Assembly: GCA_027924585.1 (NCBI GenBank)
Contig: BSBM01000596.1
Location: 10,982,774 to 11,046,773 of the forward strand
Length of the DNA stretch: 64,000 bases
Reading direction: 5' to 3'
Source: Larix kaempferi
Taxonomy: Eukaryota; Streptophyta; Pinopsida; Pinales; Pinaceae
Shown here piece after piece: positions 43,304 through 55,927 of this stretch. A program made the translations under genes and the position numbers. The notes beneath the pieces are model-generated. The model had not been told where the DNA came from, ran no database searches, and was given only the letters and a program-made list of their open reading frames with translations. Within the stretch, counting starts at the first letter, position 1. Each line of letters opens with the position of its first letter.

Positions 43304-43755
43304 CGCTGTAGAAGAATTGTGTTGTCAAATCGGTTAAATGGGGCGCACTGGTGGGCGAGATCATATAAATGGTATTAATTTCTTCCAAGGAGGAATATAA
43401 TGGGGGGTGTATTTCCTCAATAAGGGCAGGGGATATCTCTAGGTCGGCATTGTTCAGTTCGTATAGGGATTCTCTGTAATCTAGGAGATCGGGGCAGTGA
43501 TGTCAGTAATGGCCGTAAGTGCCGCATATTTCACAAGGGTGATTACTACGCAGGGATTTATCGCGAGGTTGTGGGTTGACGCTAATTTTCACAACTGGGA
43601 TGTTAGCATCGTCATCTAACATTTGCATGTGTTCTTGAAGTACTGGTAATTGTGTACATTGATGGGTAGCATGGCCCAGGTCGTCACACAAAGAGCATTT
43701 GGGGGGAGCATGAAATGTTGTGGGGTTTTTGGCTTGCTTTGGGGTAGGTGGGGTG
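43304..43755 (-). pseudogene. E3 post-protease segment with two CCHC knuckles
   Basis: Read on the minus strand from the E5 junction: CSLCDDLGHATHQC, a perfect C-x2-C-x4-H-x4-C knuckle, and then CEICGTYGHY followed by a TGA and HHC, a second knuckle with a stop in place of one residue (43503-43505). An acidic linker follows to RT. Knuckles are normally in Gag, upstream of the protease; here these two follow it. Confidence 0.65.
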
Positions 43756-44089
43756 TGTTAGGGTTAACGTTGAATCGCGATTGAGTCAAAGTTGGTTAGG
43801 TCTAGCACATGTTTTTGGGCACATGGTTTGTTGTAGCCCATGGTATTGCATGTAAGGAAGCCTTTATAAGGCTTGAGGAGGCTCCATTTTAAAGTGGCTT
43901 GGAGGTGAGCGGTGGCTAGCTCACTTGGCCCAGATGGCCGGTTTGGCCATGTAATGAAGGTCTTCATTGGGTGCTGGTTTTCCCTGCATGGGGTTTCCAG
44001 GGTAAATTATGTGTCTCTATTATGTGATTACTTCTTTGTGTTTTTTTCTCTCGAAAGTTAAAATATGTATGCTTGTGTAATTCCTAATA
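43756..44089 (+). repeat. E5 left LTR
   Basis: 334 bp; TATA-like CTTTATAAGG near 43862. About 22 base differences from the right LTR by eye, roughly 6-7%. Confidence 0.82.
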
Positions 44090-45637
44090 ACTAGTATCAG
44101 ATCCATGGTTTGGCTTGGTTGTGCTTGTTGGTGTTGCTATGTGCATATGCTATGGTAGAGATTGTATGTACAGATTGTAGGTCTGTAGGTTGAGTGTCGA
44201 TCTATGAGGGACATGCCATGAAAGGTTTAAAGAAGGTCACGATCTCATTGATGACAAATTGTTTGTTATGTCAAGATCTCATCCTAGTGGTCAAAGAGAG
44301 GCGTCGGCAAGCATGATGGAGTCGCCAATGTAAGAAGATCAGATCTGGCACTATCAAGAGATCCACTAGTGAATTTGTAGACCACATGAGAAAGGAAGGA
44401 GTCGCCCTACATTTTTTTGTGAAGGCAGATCTAAGCAAAGGAGTCTTATCCAAGTGAGAAGCTACTACTAACATTAAATGAGCCATTGATCTGTTGACCA
44501 ACTACATGTGAGAAAATATGCATGTAGATTGGAAGAAGACACTCGTTGCTGTAGCCAAAAAAAGAAGAGATATCGTGTCAAATAAACCCTTCGATGTGGA
44601 GAAGAAGCCTTCGAAATGCATTGAGGAAGGTGGCATCAAAGTTTTGCAGCAAGTTGGTGGTGGCCGCATTGTTAAATTGTAATCTTAAATAGCACAGAGA
44701 TGGTGTGGTTGTAGATGTGGACAGTTGTGTTGGGTCCGTGCACTTGTGGAACAACGCTGAAGAGAAGATCCACCTGTGATATCTGCATGAGGATAGCGAT
44801 CATGTTAAAAGGGTTCCTGGGACCAAAAGTAAGAAATGTCTGTGTGAAGAGACTGCCGGAGTCATAAAGCCATGGAGGCCATCCGACCAATATTGTGAAA
44901 GCCAACGAATAGTAGATAATATACCATGGAGAAAAGGTTGGAAATGGTATGCTGTCAAATCCCTGAAGTAAAGGTAAAAATGATGATAAAATAGTTTTTA
45001 AAGGAAGGATGCATGCCATTCACGTCATTTTTAAAAAGGACTCATTTCTTAAGTTATGAAATGTTTTGAAGCAAACGTTAAGTGGATGTGAAGTATAAAA
45101 AGATGGATGGTGGATGATTAAATTAATAGTTTAAATGAGCTTTGGTTAATATAAGTTTGGTTAATGGGTTTGGAATATGTGTATGGAAGATTCTTTAAGT
45201 TTTGGGTATATGAAATGATGGTTAACGATTTTAAATCATGGTCAAGAATATGGGACATGGCATATGATAAGTATGGCAAGCACATAGGTGTAAAGTGGTG
45301 ATATGAAAATTCTACACATGAGAAATGGAAAGGAAAAGAAAACAAGCATGGCAAGAATGCAAGGCAGGACGAGCAAAGCGAGCATGGAAAAGCGAGAGGA
45401 TGAAGCAACGGATGGTGATGGTATAGTCACCATTAAGACACCTGTAAAAAAAAAAATGCAGTAGTTTGCATATAAAAGGGCATATGGCTGTAAGACCTAG
45501 TAAGGCATGCATACCCCTGGTAACTCACCGGGAAAGTTGGGAGAAATACCTAGATGATAGGGGGTGTATGTGAGATTCCTTGGTTAAAAATTTGAGGGGG
45601 GTTGGTGATTACTCCAAGTCAAGTTTAAAGGGGGGAT

Positions 45638-45983
45638 TGTTAGGGTTAACCTTGACTCGAGATTGAGTCAAAGTTAGTTAGGTCTAGCTCATGTTTTTGG
45701 GCACAAGGTTTGTTGTAGCCCATGGTATTTCCCATGGTATTGCATGTAAGGAAGCCTTTATAAGGATTGGGGAGGATCCATTGTAAAATGGCCTGGAGGT
45801 GAGCAGTGGCTAGCTCACTTGGCCCAGATGGCCGGTTTGGCCATGTAATGAAGGTCTTCATTGGGTGCTGGTTTTCCCCGCATGGGGTTTCCAGGGAAAA
45901 TTATGTGTCTCTATTATGTGATTGCTTGTTTGTGTTTATTTCTATTGAAAGTTAAAATATGTATGCTCGTGTAATTCCTAATA
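45638..45983 (+). repeat. E5 right LTR
   Basis: 346 bp; same sequence with the 12-bp duplication near 45725-45745. E3 coding sequence resumes at 45984. Confidence 0.82.
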
Positions 45984-46947
45984 GGGCGGTGTGGATTGCA
46001 GGTGGTGCAGTATAGGTTTGTGGGCCTCTACCCCCTATGTGATGTGGCATAGGGGGACCATTACTAGATTTTGATGCACTCCTCACCCTTGGGGGTGGCC
46101 GGTTTGTCATAGTGATAGGTTGGACGGCTTGTAAAATGACAGTTGGTATTGGGGGATGGTTTGGGGTGGGAAGGTACCACACATGTAGTCCTAAAGTTAA
46201 CCCTAGAAGATTGAGTGTAGCCATTACGGGGGTGTTGACTCCTCCTGAAGGAGGAAATAGAAACGAGATAGTGTGAATGGGTGTGGCTCCGACATGACTT
46301 GGCACTGAGGGTGGTTGCGACGGTAAAAGGGGATGTTGGTTAGGTGCCCGCCTATTGTGTGAGAGGGTGCACAAATCATATATCTCAAGTGTTTGCAATG
46401 GTGGTGGATTGGATTGGAATGTGGAAGTCATGGGAGTATCTAAGTATATCCTGAGTCCAACTGTAGAAATGAACGTTGTGGGTGTGCTCTGAATGGGTTG
46501 TTCAATCATAGGTAAAAAAATTTCAGGTGCGGCGGGGGCATTAGGATCATAGTATGTCAGTTGATCAATTTTGACTACACGTCCCTCATGGGGGAACATC
46601 ATAATGCGGAAGAAGGATGAAGCGACAGCTTTCATGGCATACATATAACTTCATCCTAGCAAGAGGTTGTAATCAAGTTGCGCATTGATGACCTCTATAT
46701 TGATAAGGATCGTTTTTCCACCTAGCTGAATGGGAACGTTAGTCAAAAGTCCTTGCAGTTGGGATGAACGACCATCATAATCTTGTAATGCGGTGGTGGA
46801 TGGCTGTGGTGTAGGAGATCCGAGCTTCTTCCAGAAAAATTTTGACATTACGCAGGTGGAGGCACCTTCATCGATGATGCATCGATGAATGACAAGGTTT
46901 CGAATGGATACAGAAACCTAAAATGTGAATGTCGAAGGCATACGTGG
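45984..46947 (-). pseudogene. E3 protease and Pro-rich linker
   Basis: Protease: VIHRCIIDEGASTCVMSKFF, with DEG in place of the catalytic DSG/DTG, and INAQLDYNLLLG. After a stop, the frame (46644) reads MYAMKAVASSFFRIMMFPHE and DQLTYYDPNAPAAPE, then a ~150-residue Pro/Ser/Thr linker (PTVILQAVQPITMTNRPPPR) that runs into E5. Stops near 46648 and 46920. It is the maturation enzyme of E3, now degraded. Confidence 0.75.
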
Positions 46948-49072
46948 TTAGGGTTGGTCCAAATCGAATGCCATCATTCGTGAATTGTTAGGGTCTATTG
47001 CACCAATGGTGGATGACAATAATTTCTTCTGTGAATGACATTTTTTTAGGACTTCCAGGGCAAACATAATAGCGAGGGATTGGGCTAAGTCTTCCACAAT
47101 GTTATAATTGGAGGCAGCACGAGCGTTAGGATTATTATTGATCCGTCGTAAAGGGAAGCAAGGGGCTTTAGGACCCCCATCTAATGGTATTGTCGGTATA
47201 CGTAATGGTTGATTAGTTGGAAGGGTGGTGGTAGCTGGATCAGCGGGCATGGCCTCAAGGGTGGAGCCATATTGGTTTCGGCATGTTTGTAGGTGTACAT
47301 TAGCCGATGACATCATTAACAGATGGTGAGTACCTGAATCTGTGTGTTGGTAATCAGTTGCAGCATAAGTGATTTGCTGTTGTGGTGCCGCGGATCCTTG
47401 TGGGGGATCCATTGTATGGGTGTTTACTACTCCTTGGTTGGGTAAAGGATTCTGTAATATCATGGGTTGCAGTTGAAGAGGTGGCGTTGTCTATGTCACG
47501 TGCCCTTAGCGTTGGGCATCATCAGTCCAGAGTTGGCGCGCTTGCTCCAAGTGGGGGAATGAGTGTGTGTAATGGCCATATACTCCACACATGGAACACA
47601 GATGGTTTGTTATTAAATTAGGATTTTTACCTTGTTTCGGTGGACGATCAGGGTTTTGGTTGGCAGGAGAAACGTTATTATTATTCAAAGGATTGGGTGG
47701 CTGACCACCTTGGTTTTGAGGTTAATTGTTCCCGCAGTTGCGTCCTCTTCCACGGTTTTGTTGACCTCCTTGATTGCATTGGTTGTTCGGGTTTTGGGGC
47801 TAGTTCTATTGTGCATACACTTTCCCTTGGGAAGTGAGAGGATTTTGAGGTTGCGTAGGTGCTAGAGCAAGCTGCGGTGGATAAGAAGCTGGCGGGGCTG
47901 GAGGAGGTCCAGAGGCTATCTGTGGTTGTTGGTATGTCTGAGCGGCTGGAGGTTGTGGTGCTGCAGGCATTGCTTGTGGAGGGTAATAATCCGATTGGGC
48001 TTGTGAGTGAACAGGAGCATGAGTGGCCTATTGGTGATAATACTTAGGAGGTGCATAAGCTGATGGTGCGTTCCCATAACACTGTGGTGGACATGAGGTT
48101 CCATGAGTGTGTTTAGAGTGTGCCATGAGAGCATACGAGGTTGTAGCTCCGGAATGAGATGTGTCTCGTGAAAGGTCGGGGCTAGTATTATTAGGCATAA
48201 TTGAAAAGGGTTGGTTGTGTGATACAACATGATCAATGATACCATTGACGGCATGGGATGCCCCCGGCACGTCATTTCGAGATGGATCGTCGTGGGGGGC
48301 ATCAAGTAATATGGTGTACAAATAGCCAGACTGGGCATAGATTAAATCAAACTGTTGGGATTTGAGAATTGCTTCTTCTTCCGACTAGGTTTGTTCAGAT
48401 GCCAGGTCTTTAGCTATGGCTGGAAGGAGAGATTTTAGGAACCAATCAAGGAAAATACGGTCACCCAACTTGTTCTTTCACAAATTACAACGTTTACGCC
48501 ACTCATGAATGTGGCTAGTGATGTGGGTAGCTGTGTTCTGTCTGCAAGCCAAGAGAATTTCCACTTCTGCGTCATAGCAGATGGGTAGTTGAAAGAACTG
48601 TAGGAAGGTCAAGGCAAGGGATGTCAAAGTGGGGTGGGTCTCATGAGGCTGCTCGATATACCACTTGGTTGCTGAGCCAGTGAAATTCCTTTGCAACAAG
48701 CATAGGCGAATGGAGTCATCAACTATGGAGTTGGAGGAACACCATAGATGGAAAGACATAATGTGATTTTGGGGATCTTCACTAGCCTTCCCTTCAAACT
48801 TAAGGATGTCTAATGGGAGTTTATTAGAGATGTGAGGCCAAGTAGGATCATGTCTAATGGGATCGTTTGTTAATCTTTCCAGCTCTGGTAGGTTGAGACT
48901 AGCCATAAATGGAAAGCTGGCAGAGGAGTGTGACATGATTCCTGGGGCATATGTGTTAGTGGTAGCATTATTGATCAGGCCACTTCCCCCAAAGGGAATA
49001 TTAGCCGTGAGGGGGATGTGTCCCCCAAATAGAGGTGTTGGGTTGGTATGAGAGGGACCTGCACCTCCAAGT
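46948..49072 (-). pseudogene. E3 gag: capsid and zinc-knuckle region, cut by E4
   Basis: Capsid 48936-48478: KLPLDILKFEGKASEDPQNH, SIVDDSIRLCLLQRNFTGSA and TKWYIEQPHETHPTLTSLAL. A Gln/Pro/Asn-rich linker (48338-47700) is full of TAA/TAG at places where Q fits. Then HLCSMCGVYGHYTHSF (47600 area), a CCHC knuckle with the last Cys changed to Phe. Then an open piece to 46948 ending NYNIVEDLAQSLAIMFALEV, the family's gag-to-protease linker. The upstream part of the same gag is at 55928-56377 across E4. Confidence 0.8.
49068..49072. other. target-site duplication of E4, left copy (CAAGT)
   Basis: CAAGT at 49068-49072 is repeated exactly at 55928-55932. A perfect 5-bp duplication around a TG...CA element. 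Confidence 0.9.
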
Positions 49073-49573
49073 TGTTAAGTTTAAACCAATTAGACTAGCA
49101 AGATCATTGAAAGAAACATAATCACAAGATAGACACAGAATTTACCCTGGGAAACCCTCATGGGGTAGAAAACCCAGCAAAGCTTTCCTCAATAAGATGA
49201 TCAACCAAAATACAAGATGTGCTCCAAGACTTTTCCTTCTTCTCTACCTCCCATGCAGACCTCCCAGACACAAGTGCACTACTTTTTGAGTTGAGGAAGT
49301 GTATCAAATGAGGAGCTCTCCTCCTCTACTTATACTAGTTCCCGACTGGCCAAAATCCCTAATGGGTCCGACCTCTCCTAGTGAAGTCTAATAACCCCTA
49401 AATAATAAACTCAGGGCCGACCCCCACATGGTGGGTCTAATAACCCTGGTTACCACAATCCCTCGGAGGAATAAACATCTCCGGATACATAATAGAATAA
49501 CCTCGGAGGGATGAACCATATCCGGAATAATAAAGTACAAATATAATATTCTTAGAAGTTACAATATTCAACA
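49073..49573 (-). repeat. E4 3' LTR
   Basis: On the minus strand TGTTGAATATTG...CTTAACA, 501 bp. TATA box TATAAGTAG (minus) at 49326-49334, followed downstream by the 14-bp palindrome GAGGAGAGCTCCTC (49310-49323). Confidence 0.92.
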
Positions 49574-49582
49574 CTCCCCCTT
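49574..49582 (-). other. polypurine tract of E4
   Basis: AAGGGGGAG on the minus strand directly before the 3' LTR start. Confidence 0.85.
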
Positions 49583-51050
49583 AATGAGAAGGATATTATA
49601 ACAACATCTGCAGGAGCAAGGAGTCATCGACTACATCATACATGATACATCTATATATCATCGGAAGCTTTCTTCACTACATCGTCATCATACGATCATT
49701 AGCATTATCATCATACGACCATCAACATCATCATCACATGATCATCAGCATCGTCATCATACAATCATTATCATCGTCATCATGCAATCATCAGCATCGT
49801 CATCATACGATCATCAACATAGTCATCATATGATCATCAGCATCATCATCACACGATCATCAACATCGTCATCACACGATCATCAACATCGTCATCACAC
49901 GATCATCGGTATCATCATCATACGATCATCAGCATCGTCATCACACGATCATCATCATACGATCATCAGCATCATCATCACACGATCATCAGCATCATCA
50001 TCATCATCGTCATCACACGATCATCATCATCGTCATCATCATCATCATAACACTATCATCAACATCGTCATCATACGATCATCAGCATCGTCATCATCAT
50101 TGTCATCACACGATCATCAGCATCATCATCATACGATCATCAGCATCAGGATCATCTCGATCTACAGCATCTGGATCATCTCGATCTACAACATCTGGAT
50201 CATCTCGATCTACAGCATCTAGATCATCTCGATCTACAGCATCTGGATCATCTCGATCTACAGTATCTGGATCATCTCGATCTACATTACAGGATTATCA
50301 ATCCTGATCCTTTTAAGACAAGTCCATGTCTGGGGATGATGCAATCTCGACCACAGTGCCAGTCCTTTTTCATATTGCATATGACCTAGACTAGATCTAG
50401 GATTTAATCACCACAGAGCCAGTCCTTTTTCATACTAGATGCATCTCGACTACAAAGCCAACCCTTTTTCATGCCGAATGTACCACATCTACAGAGCCAG
50501 CCCTTTTTCATGCCGGATGTACCACATCTACAGAGCCAGCCCTTTTTCATGCCGGATGTACCACATCTACACAGCCAGCCCTTTTTCATTCTGGATGTAC
50601 CACATCTACAGAGCCATCCCTTTTTCATGTCGGATGTACCACATCTACAGAGCCAACCCTTTTTCATGCCGGATGTACCACATCTACAGAACCAACCCTT
50701 TTTCATGCCGGATGTACCACATCTATAGAGCCATCCCTTTTTCATGCTGGATGTATCACATCATCAATATATGTATACATATCATCAATACAAGTATCCT
50801 CATCAATAATACAAGTATCTCATCAATACATACATCATCAAAGCATGTATCCTCATCAATACATATATCATCAAAGCATGTATCCTCATCAATACATATA
50901 TCACCAAGGTAAAAACAAGTAATATAAGTGTTCTAAGTATAAGAATCCTAAATCTAAATAATCTAAGCATAAATATCTAACAGTGGTAAACAGGTATCCT
51001 CATCATTGACCTTGTTGTCGATGAGGGCAATCTCATCATCAGTGATGATA
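49583..51050 (-). repeat. tandem-repeat 3' region of E4
   Basis: Three array types follow pol on the minus strand: 39-bp units (plus-strand CCCTTTTTCATGCCGGATGT plus ACCACATCTACAGAGCCA, about eight copies, 50440-50760); 24-bp units (GATCATCTCGATCTACAGCA, 50150-50290); and a long CATCAT/GATCATCAGCATCGTCAT array (49680-50150). 50760-50900 holds ATCATCAATACA-type units. Long ORFs on both strands here are artefacts of 3-fold periods. E0 has a different set of repeats in the same position. Confidence 0.88.
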
Positions 51051-54000
51051 CTACTCCCCCTTCCGAGGAGGGTCCTTTTGAACTACACCAAGCTTGTCTC
51101 GAAAGTATTCAAATTTCACTCGAGACAGAGGTTTGGTTAATATATCAGCTATTTGTTCCTCAGTACTCACATACTCGAGCTTGATAGCTCCTCTCTGCAC
51201 CATATCTCGTATATAAAAGTCTCAGATCTCTATGTGTTCTGACTTATCGTGGAATACAGGATTTTCTGTCACTTTGATACAACTTTGATTGTCACACATG
51301 ATCACAGTGGGATCCATTTCTAAGTCAAACACTCCAGATAATAGTTTCTGAAGCCACACTGCTTCACAGCTAGCAGAGCAGGAAGCTATATATTCTGCTT
51401 CAGCAGTACTGAGAACCACACTAGATTGTTTCTTGTTGAACCATGAGATCATGGCAGATCCAAGACCATAACATCCACCTGATGTACTCTTTCTTTCTAA
51501 ACACTTTCTACCCAATCGGAATCTGAGTAACCATGTAATCTGAGTTCATGATTTCCAAGGTAGTATAGACCAAAATCTAATGTACCCTTTAGATACCTCA
51601 TTACATGCTTTGCAGCTATTAGGTTAACCTTCCTAGGTTCTACTAGATATTGAATCAGGTAATTTATAGCAAAGCAAATATCTGGTATGGTATTTGTTAA
51701 ATACATCAATGACCCAATGATTTATCTATATAGAGTTACATCCACTAATTCTGATGAGTCATTAACTAATAACTTCAAGTTGGAGTCCATGGGAGTGGCC
51801 ATGGCTTTACACTCCAACATATCAAATCTTTTCAAAATCCCCACAGCATACTTACCTTGATTTAGAAAGATTCCTTTTGGTTCTTGCCATACTTCTAGAC
51901 CTAAGAAGTAGTGCATTAATCCAAGATCCTTCATTTCAAATTCTGAAGAAAGCTTCTTCTTGCATTCGATGATTTGATTCTCATTTCCTGTTAGAAATAG
52001 TTCATCTACATATAACAATAATATAACAGGTTCATCATCCATAACCTTGAGATAGAGATTTGGATCAGCTTTACTCTTGGTAAAGCCCATGCTTGTTAAG
52101 AAACTGTCAATCCTTCCGTACCAAGCTCTGGGAGCTTGATTTAATCCATACAAAGCCTTTTTCAGCTTGCATACATGTGTTCTTCCATCTTTAACCTCAA
52201 ATCCTTGTGGTTGTTCTATGTACACTTCTTCTTCAATTACACCATTTAGGAAGGTTGTTTTAACATCCATCTGGTGTAATTTCCACTTCATCATAGATGC
52301 AAGTGCCATGATAGTTCTAATTGAGGTGTACCTAGAAACTAGTGCAAATGTTTCTTCATAGTCAATTCCCTCCTTTTGAGAGAATCCTCTGGCTACAAAT
52401 CTTTCCTTATATTTTTCAATGCTACCATCTACAGCATGTTTTATCTTGAATATCCATTTGGAAGAAACTACACTTTTATCTTTTGGTTTGGGAACTATAT
52501 CCCAAACATCATTTTTCATTATTGACTGGTATTCTTCTGTCATTGCTTCTACCCACTCTTTCTTCTGAGCTGTCTCTTTATAGCTAGTAGGTTGTTGATC
52601 CATAAGATCACACATCAAGGCCACATAGTTGGATACTAACTTGGGTTTCTTTCTCTCTCTAGTGGAACCTTCAGGAGCTCCATATTTTCAGCTCCTTGAA
52701 TAATGTCTCTAGCCCATGCTAGCCTTCTTTTTCTAGATAGATTTGTAATGGGGGGGTTCTTGTGGTTCTATCATGTCATGGTCCTCTGGTGCATCATCTT
52801 CAGGGATGGGTACATCTTCTGTGATTCTAGGCGGTGTATCTTCTTCATAGATTTCTTCAAATTGGCACTTCCTAGATTTCTTGATAGCTGCTTCTTCATC
52901 AAATGTTACATCTCTACTTATTTCCATATGATGAAAACCAGGTATGTAAATTCTGAAAGCTTTGGATGTTTCACAATATCCAACAAATATTCCTTTCTTA
53001 CTAGAGGGATCCAACTTGGTTCTCTTTTCTTTTGGAATGTGAATGTACACAGGACATCCAAATATTTTGAGATGACTTACCTCAGGCTTCTTTCCTATGA
53101 ACACTTCTTTTGGAGTCTTAAATTCAAGAGCACTATGAGAAAGTCTATTTTGTACATAGATAACTGTCCTGGCTACTTCAGCGCATAGATACATGGGTAG
53201 ATCTTGGTCACGTATCATAGTCTTTACAGCTTCCATGATAGTTCTATTCTTCTTTTCAGCAACCCCATTTTGTTAGGGATTGTAGGGAGTGGTTAGTTCC
53301 CTCTTGATTCCAGCTTCTTTAAAAAAGTCTTCAAAGTCCTTTGAGGTATATTCTCCGCCATTATCTATTCTGAGAATCTTGATTTTCTTTTCTGAGAGAT
53401 TTTCTATTAAGGCCTTGAATTCTTTGAATTTTCCAAAGACTTTATTCTTACCTTTCAGAAAGTATATCCAAGTCTTCCTTGAATAGTCATCAATGAAAGA
53501 GAGATAGTATTCAAACCCACTTAGGGATGTGGTGGGAATTGGCCCACATACATCTGAATGTATTATTTCTACAATGTTCTTAGTCTTTGTTTCACTCTTT
53601 GGGAAAGGGTTCTTGACATTATTCCCTTTTTCACATCCTTTGCATGTGCCATTATGATCAACCTTCAAGTCTGGTAGACTTATGACCACCTTGCTCACAT
53701 AGGGCAGGGCCTTGTAGTTAATGTGAGCAAACCTTCTATGCCATATCTCACTGGGGCTAGTGCTTTCATGAACAAGGGCAGCTTATGGGTGACCCTTGAG
53801 CTTGTAAACACCTCCTTCCTCTTCACCAATGACAATTGCATCTTCAATTGATTTTCCTTTGGGCCACATAAGTACTTGTCCATCAATAAATGCAATTCTG
53901 AAACCTTTCTTATCTAGTGCTGAGATAGAAAGTAGATTTTTCTTCACACCTGGTACATATAAAATTTCTTTCATCTTTAAAGGTGTTCCAGAATCAAGCT

Positions 54001-55099
54001 TGTAGCTTGCTTCACCAATTCCCTTGATGGGATATTGATAATCATCTCCTAGAGATACCTTTTGAGGAGAAGACTTTTCTTCAAGTCTTGAGAGATTTTT
54101 CCTTTGAACTGTCATGTGCTTTGAAGCACCACTATCAATGAGCCATGTATCTTCTCCAGGAGAGATGGATCCAAAGAGTGCAGAAAATAGGACATATTCT
54201 TCTAGATCTTCTTTCTTTACTTTGGATCTTTTCCTTTGAGGCCTTTCTTCTTCTTCTTCTTCTCCACTATCATTTTCTGCCATATGTGCATGATGTCTTT
54301 TGTGAACAATTTTTTTCTTTTGTGAAGGACAAAATCTGGCAATGTGTCCTAGTTTAAGACAATTGTAACATTTGACTATGGAGAGATCTCTTTCTGGGTT
54401 GGGTCCTCTTCCCCCTCTAGATCTAGGGAAAGGTTGAGACCCTTTGTAATCAACTTTCTTGAAGTGACATTTTCTCCTTCTTTTGATGTGAGTAGCTAGG
54501 GCTTGATCATCCTCTTTAAGAAGAGCTTCCCTATTGGCTACCCTAGCTTCTTATTGAACACAATCCTCCCATACTACATCAAAATTCATACTTTCTTTTC
54601 TGGCACACATAGTTTGTATAAATGACTCCCAAGGTCTAGAGAGACCATTTAGAGCAGTCATCACAAGTTCATCTTCATCAAGAGTATCACCAATGGCATC
54701 TAATTGTTCATTGATTTGGGAGACCCTTGAGAAGTAGTCTTGAATGGATTCTCCTTTGTGCATCTTGGTACTCTTCAACTGAGTTCTTAGGTTCATCTTC
54801 CTATTGATGTTCTTTCCCTCAAACATCCTTCCTAGGGCATCATAAATTTCTTTTGGGGTTTTCTTGGAAGCCACTTGGGGAATCAAGTGGTCTTTAATAG
54901 AATCAGCTATGATTCTCTTTTCCCTAATCAAATCCTTTCTATGCTTCTCTTTGGCTCCATCTCCTTCAGGTTCTGCAACTTCATCCTTGATATAATGAGC
55001 AAGATCATTCTCTTCGAGAATGAGACCAATTCTGTATTTCCATGCCCGAAAATTCTCTATACCTTCAAGCTTGTCTTCAAGATTAGTGTTTGGAGCCAT
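51051..55099 (-). pseudogene. E4 gag-pol polyprotein (copia)
   Basis: ATG at 55097-55099, TAG end at 51051-51053. Domains in order: gag (FRAWKYRIGLILEENDLAHY; knuckle CYNCLKLGHIARFC ~54370); protease DTWLIDSGASKHM (~54150); integrase HRRFAHINYKALPY then CKGC, SDVCGPIP, RIDNGGEYTS and GVAEKKNRT (complete D,D,E); RT QMDVKTTFLNG and LLYVDELFLTG, where the second catalytic Asp is Glu; RNase H SDSDWVES, STAEAEYIAS and CDNQSC; end IADILTKPLSRVKFEY. Stops at 54551, 53783, 53273, 51722 and 51222, mostly at Gln or Arg positions. Frameshifts near 52750 (a run of seven C), 52690 and 51510. Single-frame gag-pol is normal for copia. Confidence 0.95.
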
Positions 55100-55413
55100 C
55101 TTCTCTTGGGGGAGTCCAAGAGATTGGAGATTTAGAGGATAGAGAAATACTTACCAGGAGATGTGCTTTCTTTTGCTTTCCGGATCTGCAACATAATTTT
55201 TCGTTTATCGCACTTTTGGTAAAACTAGGGTTTGAATTTCCTGAAGTTCTACCCAACCAAAAATCTCGATCTAGGGCTCAAAAGATTGATCTTGAGAAGG
55301 GCTATTTAGTCATGCAACCAAAATCCAAAAATACTAACTTTTGCAGAAACCCTAATTTTGAGAGAGAGAGAGAAAGATAATTTCACCTTGTGAAAGATGT
55401 TCTATTCAAGCTA
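55100..55413 (-). other. E4 leader
   Basis: 314 bases from primer site to ATG. A GAGAGAGAGAGAAAG run near 55360 (plus strand) and no ORF. Confidence 0.7.
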
Positions 55414-55425
55414 GCTCTGATACCA
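55414..55425 (-). other. primer-binding site of E4
   Basis: TGGTATCAGAGC on the minus strand, abutting the 5' LTR. It is complementary to the 3' end of plant initiator-Met tRNA, the usual copia primer. Confidence 0.93.
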
Positions 55426-55927
55426 TGTTAAGTTTAAACCAATTAGACTAGCAAGATCATTGAAAGAAACATAATCACAAGATAGACACAGAATTTACCC
55501 TGGGAAACCCTCATGGCGTAGTAAACCCAACAAAGCTTTCCTTAATAAGATGATCAACCAAAATACAAGATGTGCTCCAAGACTTGTCCTTCTTCTCTAC
55601 CTCCCATGCATACCTCCCAGACACAAGTGCACTACTTTTATAGTTGAGGAAGTGTATCAAATGAGGAGCTCTCCTCCTCTACTTATACTAGTTCCCGACT
55701 GACCAAAATCCCTAATGGGGCCGACCTCTCCTAGTGAAGTCTAATAACACCTAAATTAATAAACTTAGGGCCGACCCCCACATGGTGGGTCTAATAACCC
55801 TGGTTACCACAATTCCTCGAAGGAATAAACATCTTCGGATACATAATGGAATAACCTCGGAGGGATGAACCATCTCCGGAATAATAAAGTACAAATATAA
55901 TATTCTTAGAAGTTACAATATTCAACA
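55426..55927 (-). repeat. E4 5' LTR
   Basis: 502 bp, same ends as the 3' LTR. The right flank CAAGT (55928-55932) completes the target duplication. Confidence 0.92.

Larger units (their letters stand above)
43756..45983 (+). mobile_element. E5: non-autonomous LTR element inserted in E3
   Basis: LTRs 43756-44089 (334 bp) and 45638-45983 (346 bp) begin TGTTAGGG and end CCTAATA; the second has a 12-bp tandem duplication (CCCATGGTATTT). The primer site TAGTATCAGATCCATGG (44092-44108) is close to the initiator-Met tRNA site TGGTATCAGAGC. AAAGGGGGGAT precedes the second LTR (polypurine tract). Flanks GGGTG and GGGCG are a target duplication with one C-T change. The 1.55-kb interior has no gag or pol, only short ORFs that I cannot support. 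It must depend on proteins from other elements. Confidence 0.82.
49073..55927 (-). mobile_element. E4: complete Ty1/copia element (6.86 kb) inserted in E3 gag
   Basis: LTRs of 501 and 502 bp, perfect 5-bp target duplication, initiator-Met tRNA primer site, a gag-pol ORF in one frame, a 1.5-kb tandem-repeat 3' region, and a polypurine tract. E3 gag lies on both sides. About 17 substitutions and one indel separate the LTRs by eye (3-4%), so this is a fairly recent insertion. It is dead through stops, frameshifts and a mutated RT active site. Confidence 0.95.

Noticed and set aside
49782-50222. 146-codon Ser/His/Ile-rich ORF
   Set aside because: Translation of a CATCAT-type array; stays open only because of its 3-base period.
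50404-50912. CRISPR-like array of eight regular units
   Set aside because: Units are contiguous 39-bp tandem repeats with no unique spacers, inside the 3' region of a plant copia element.
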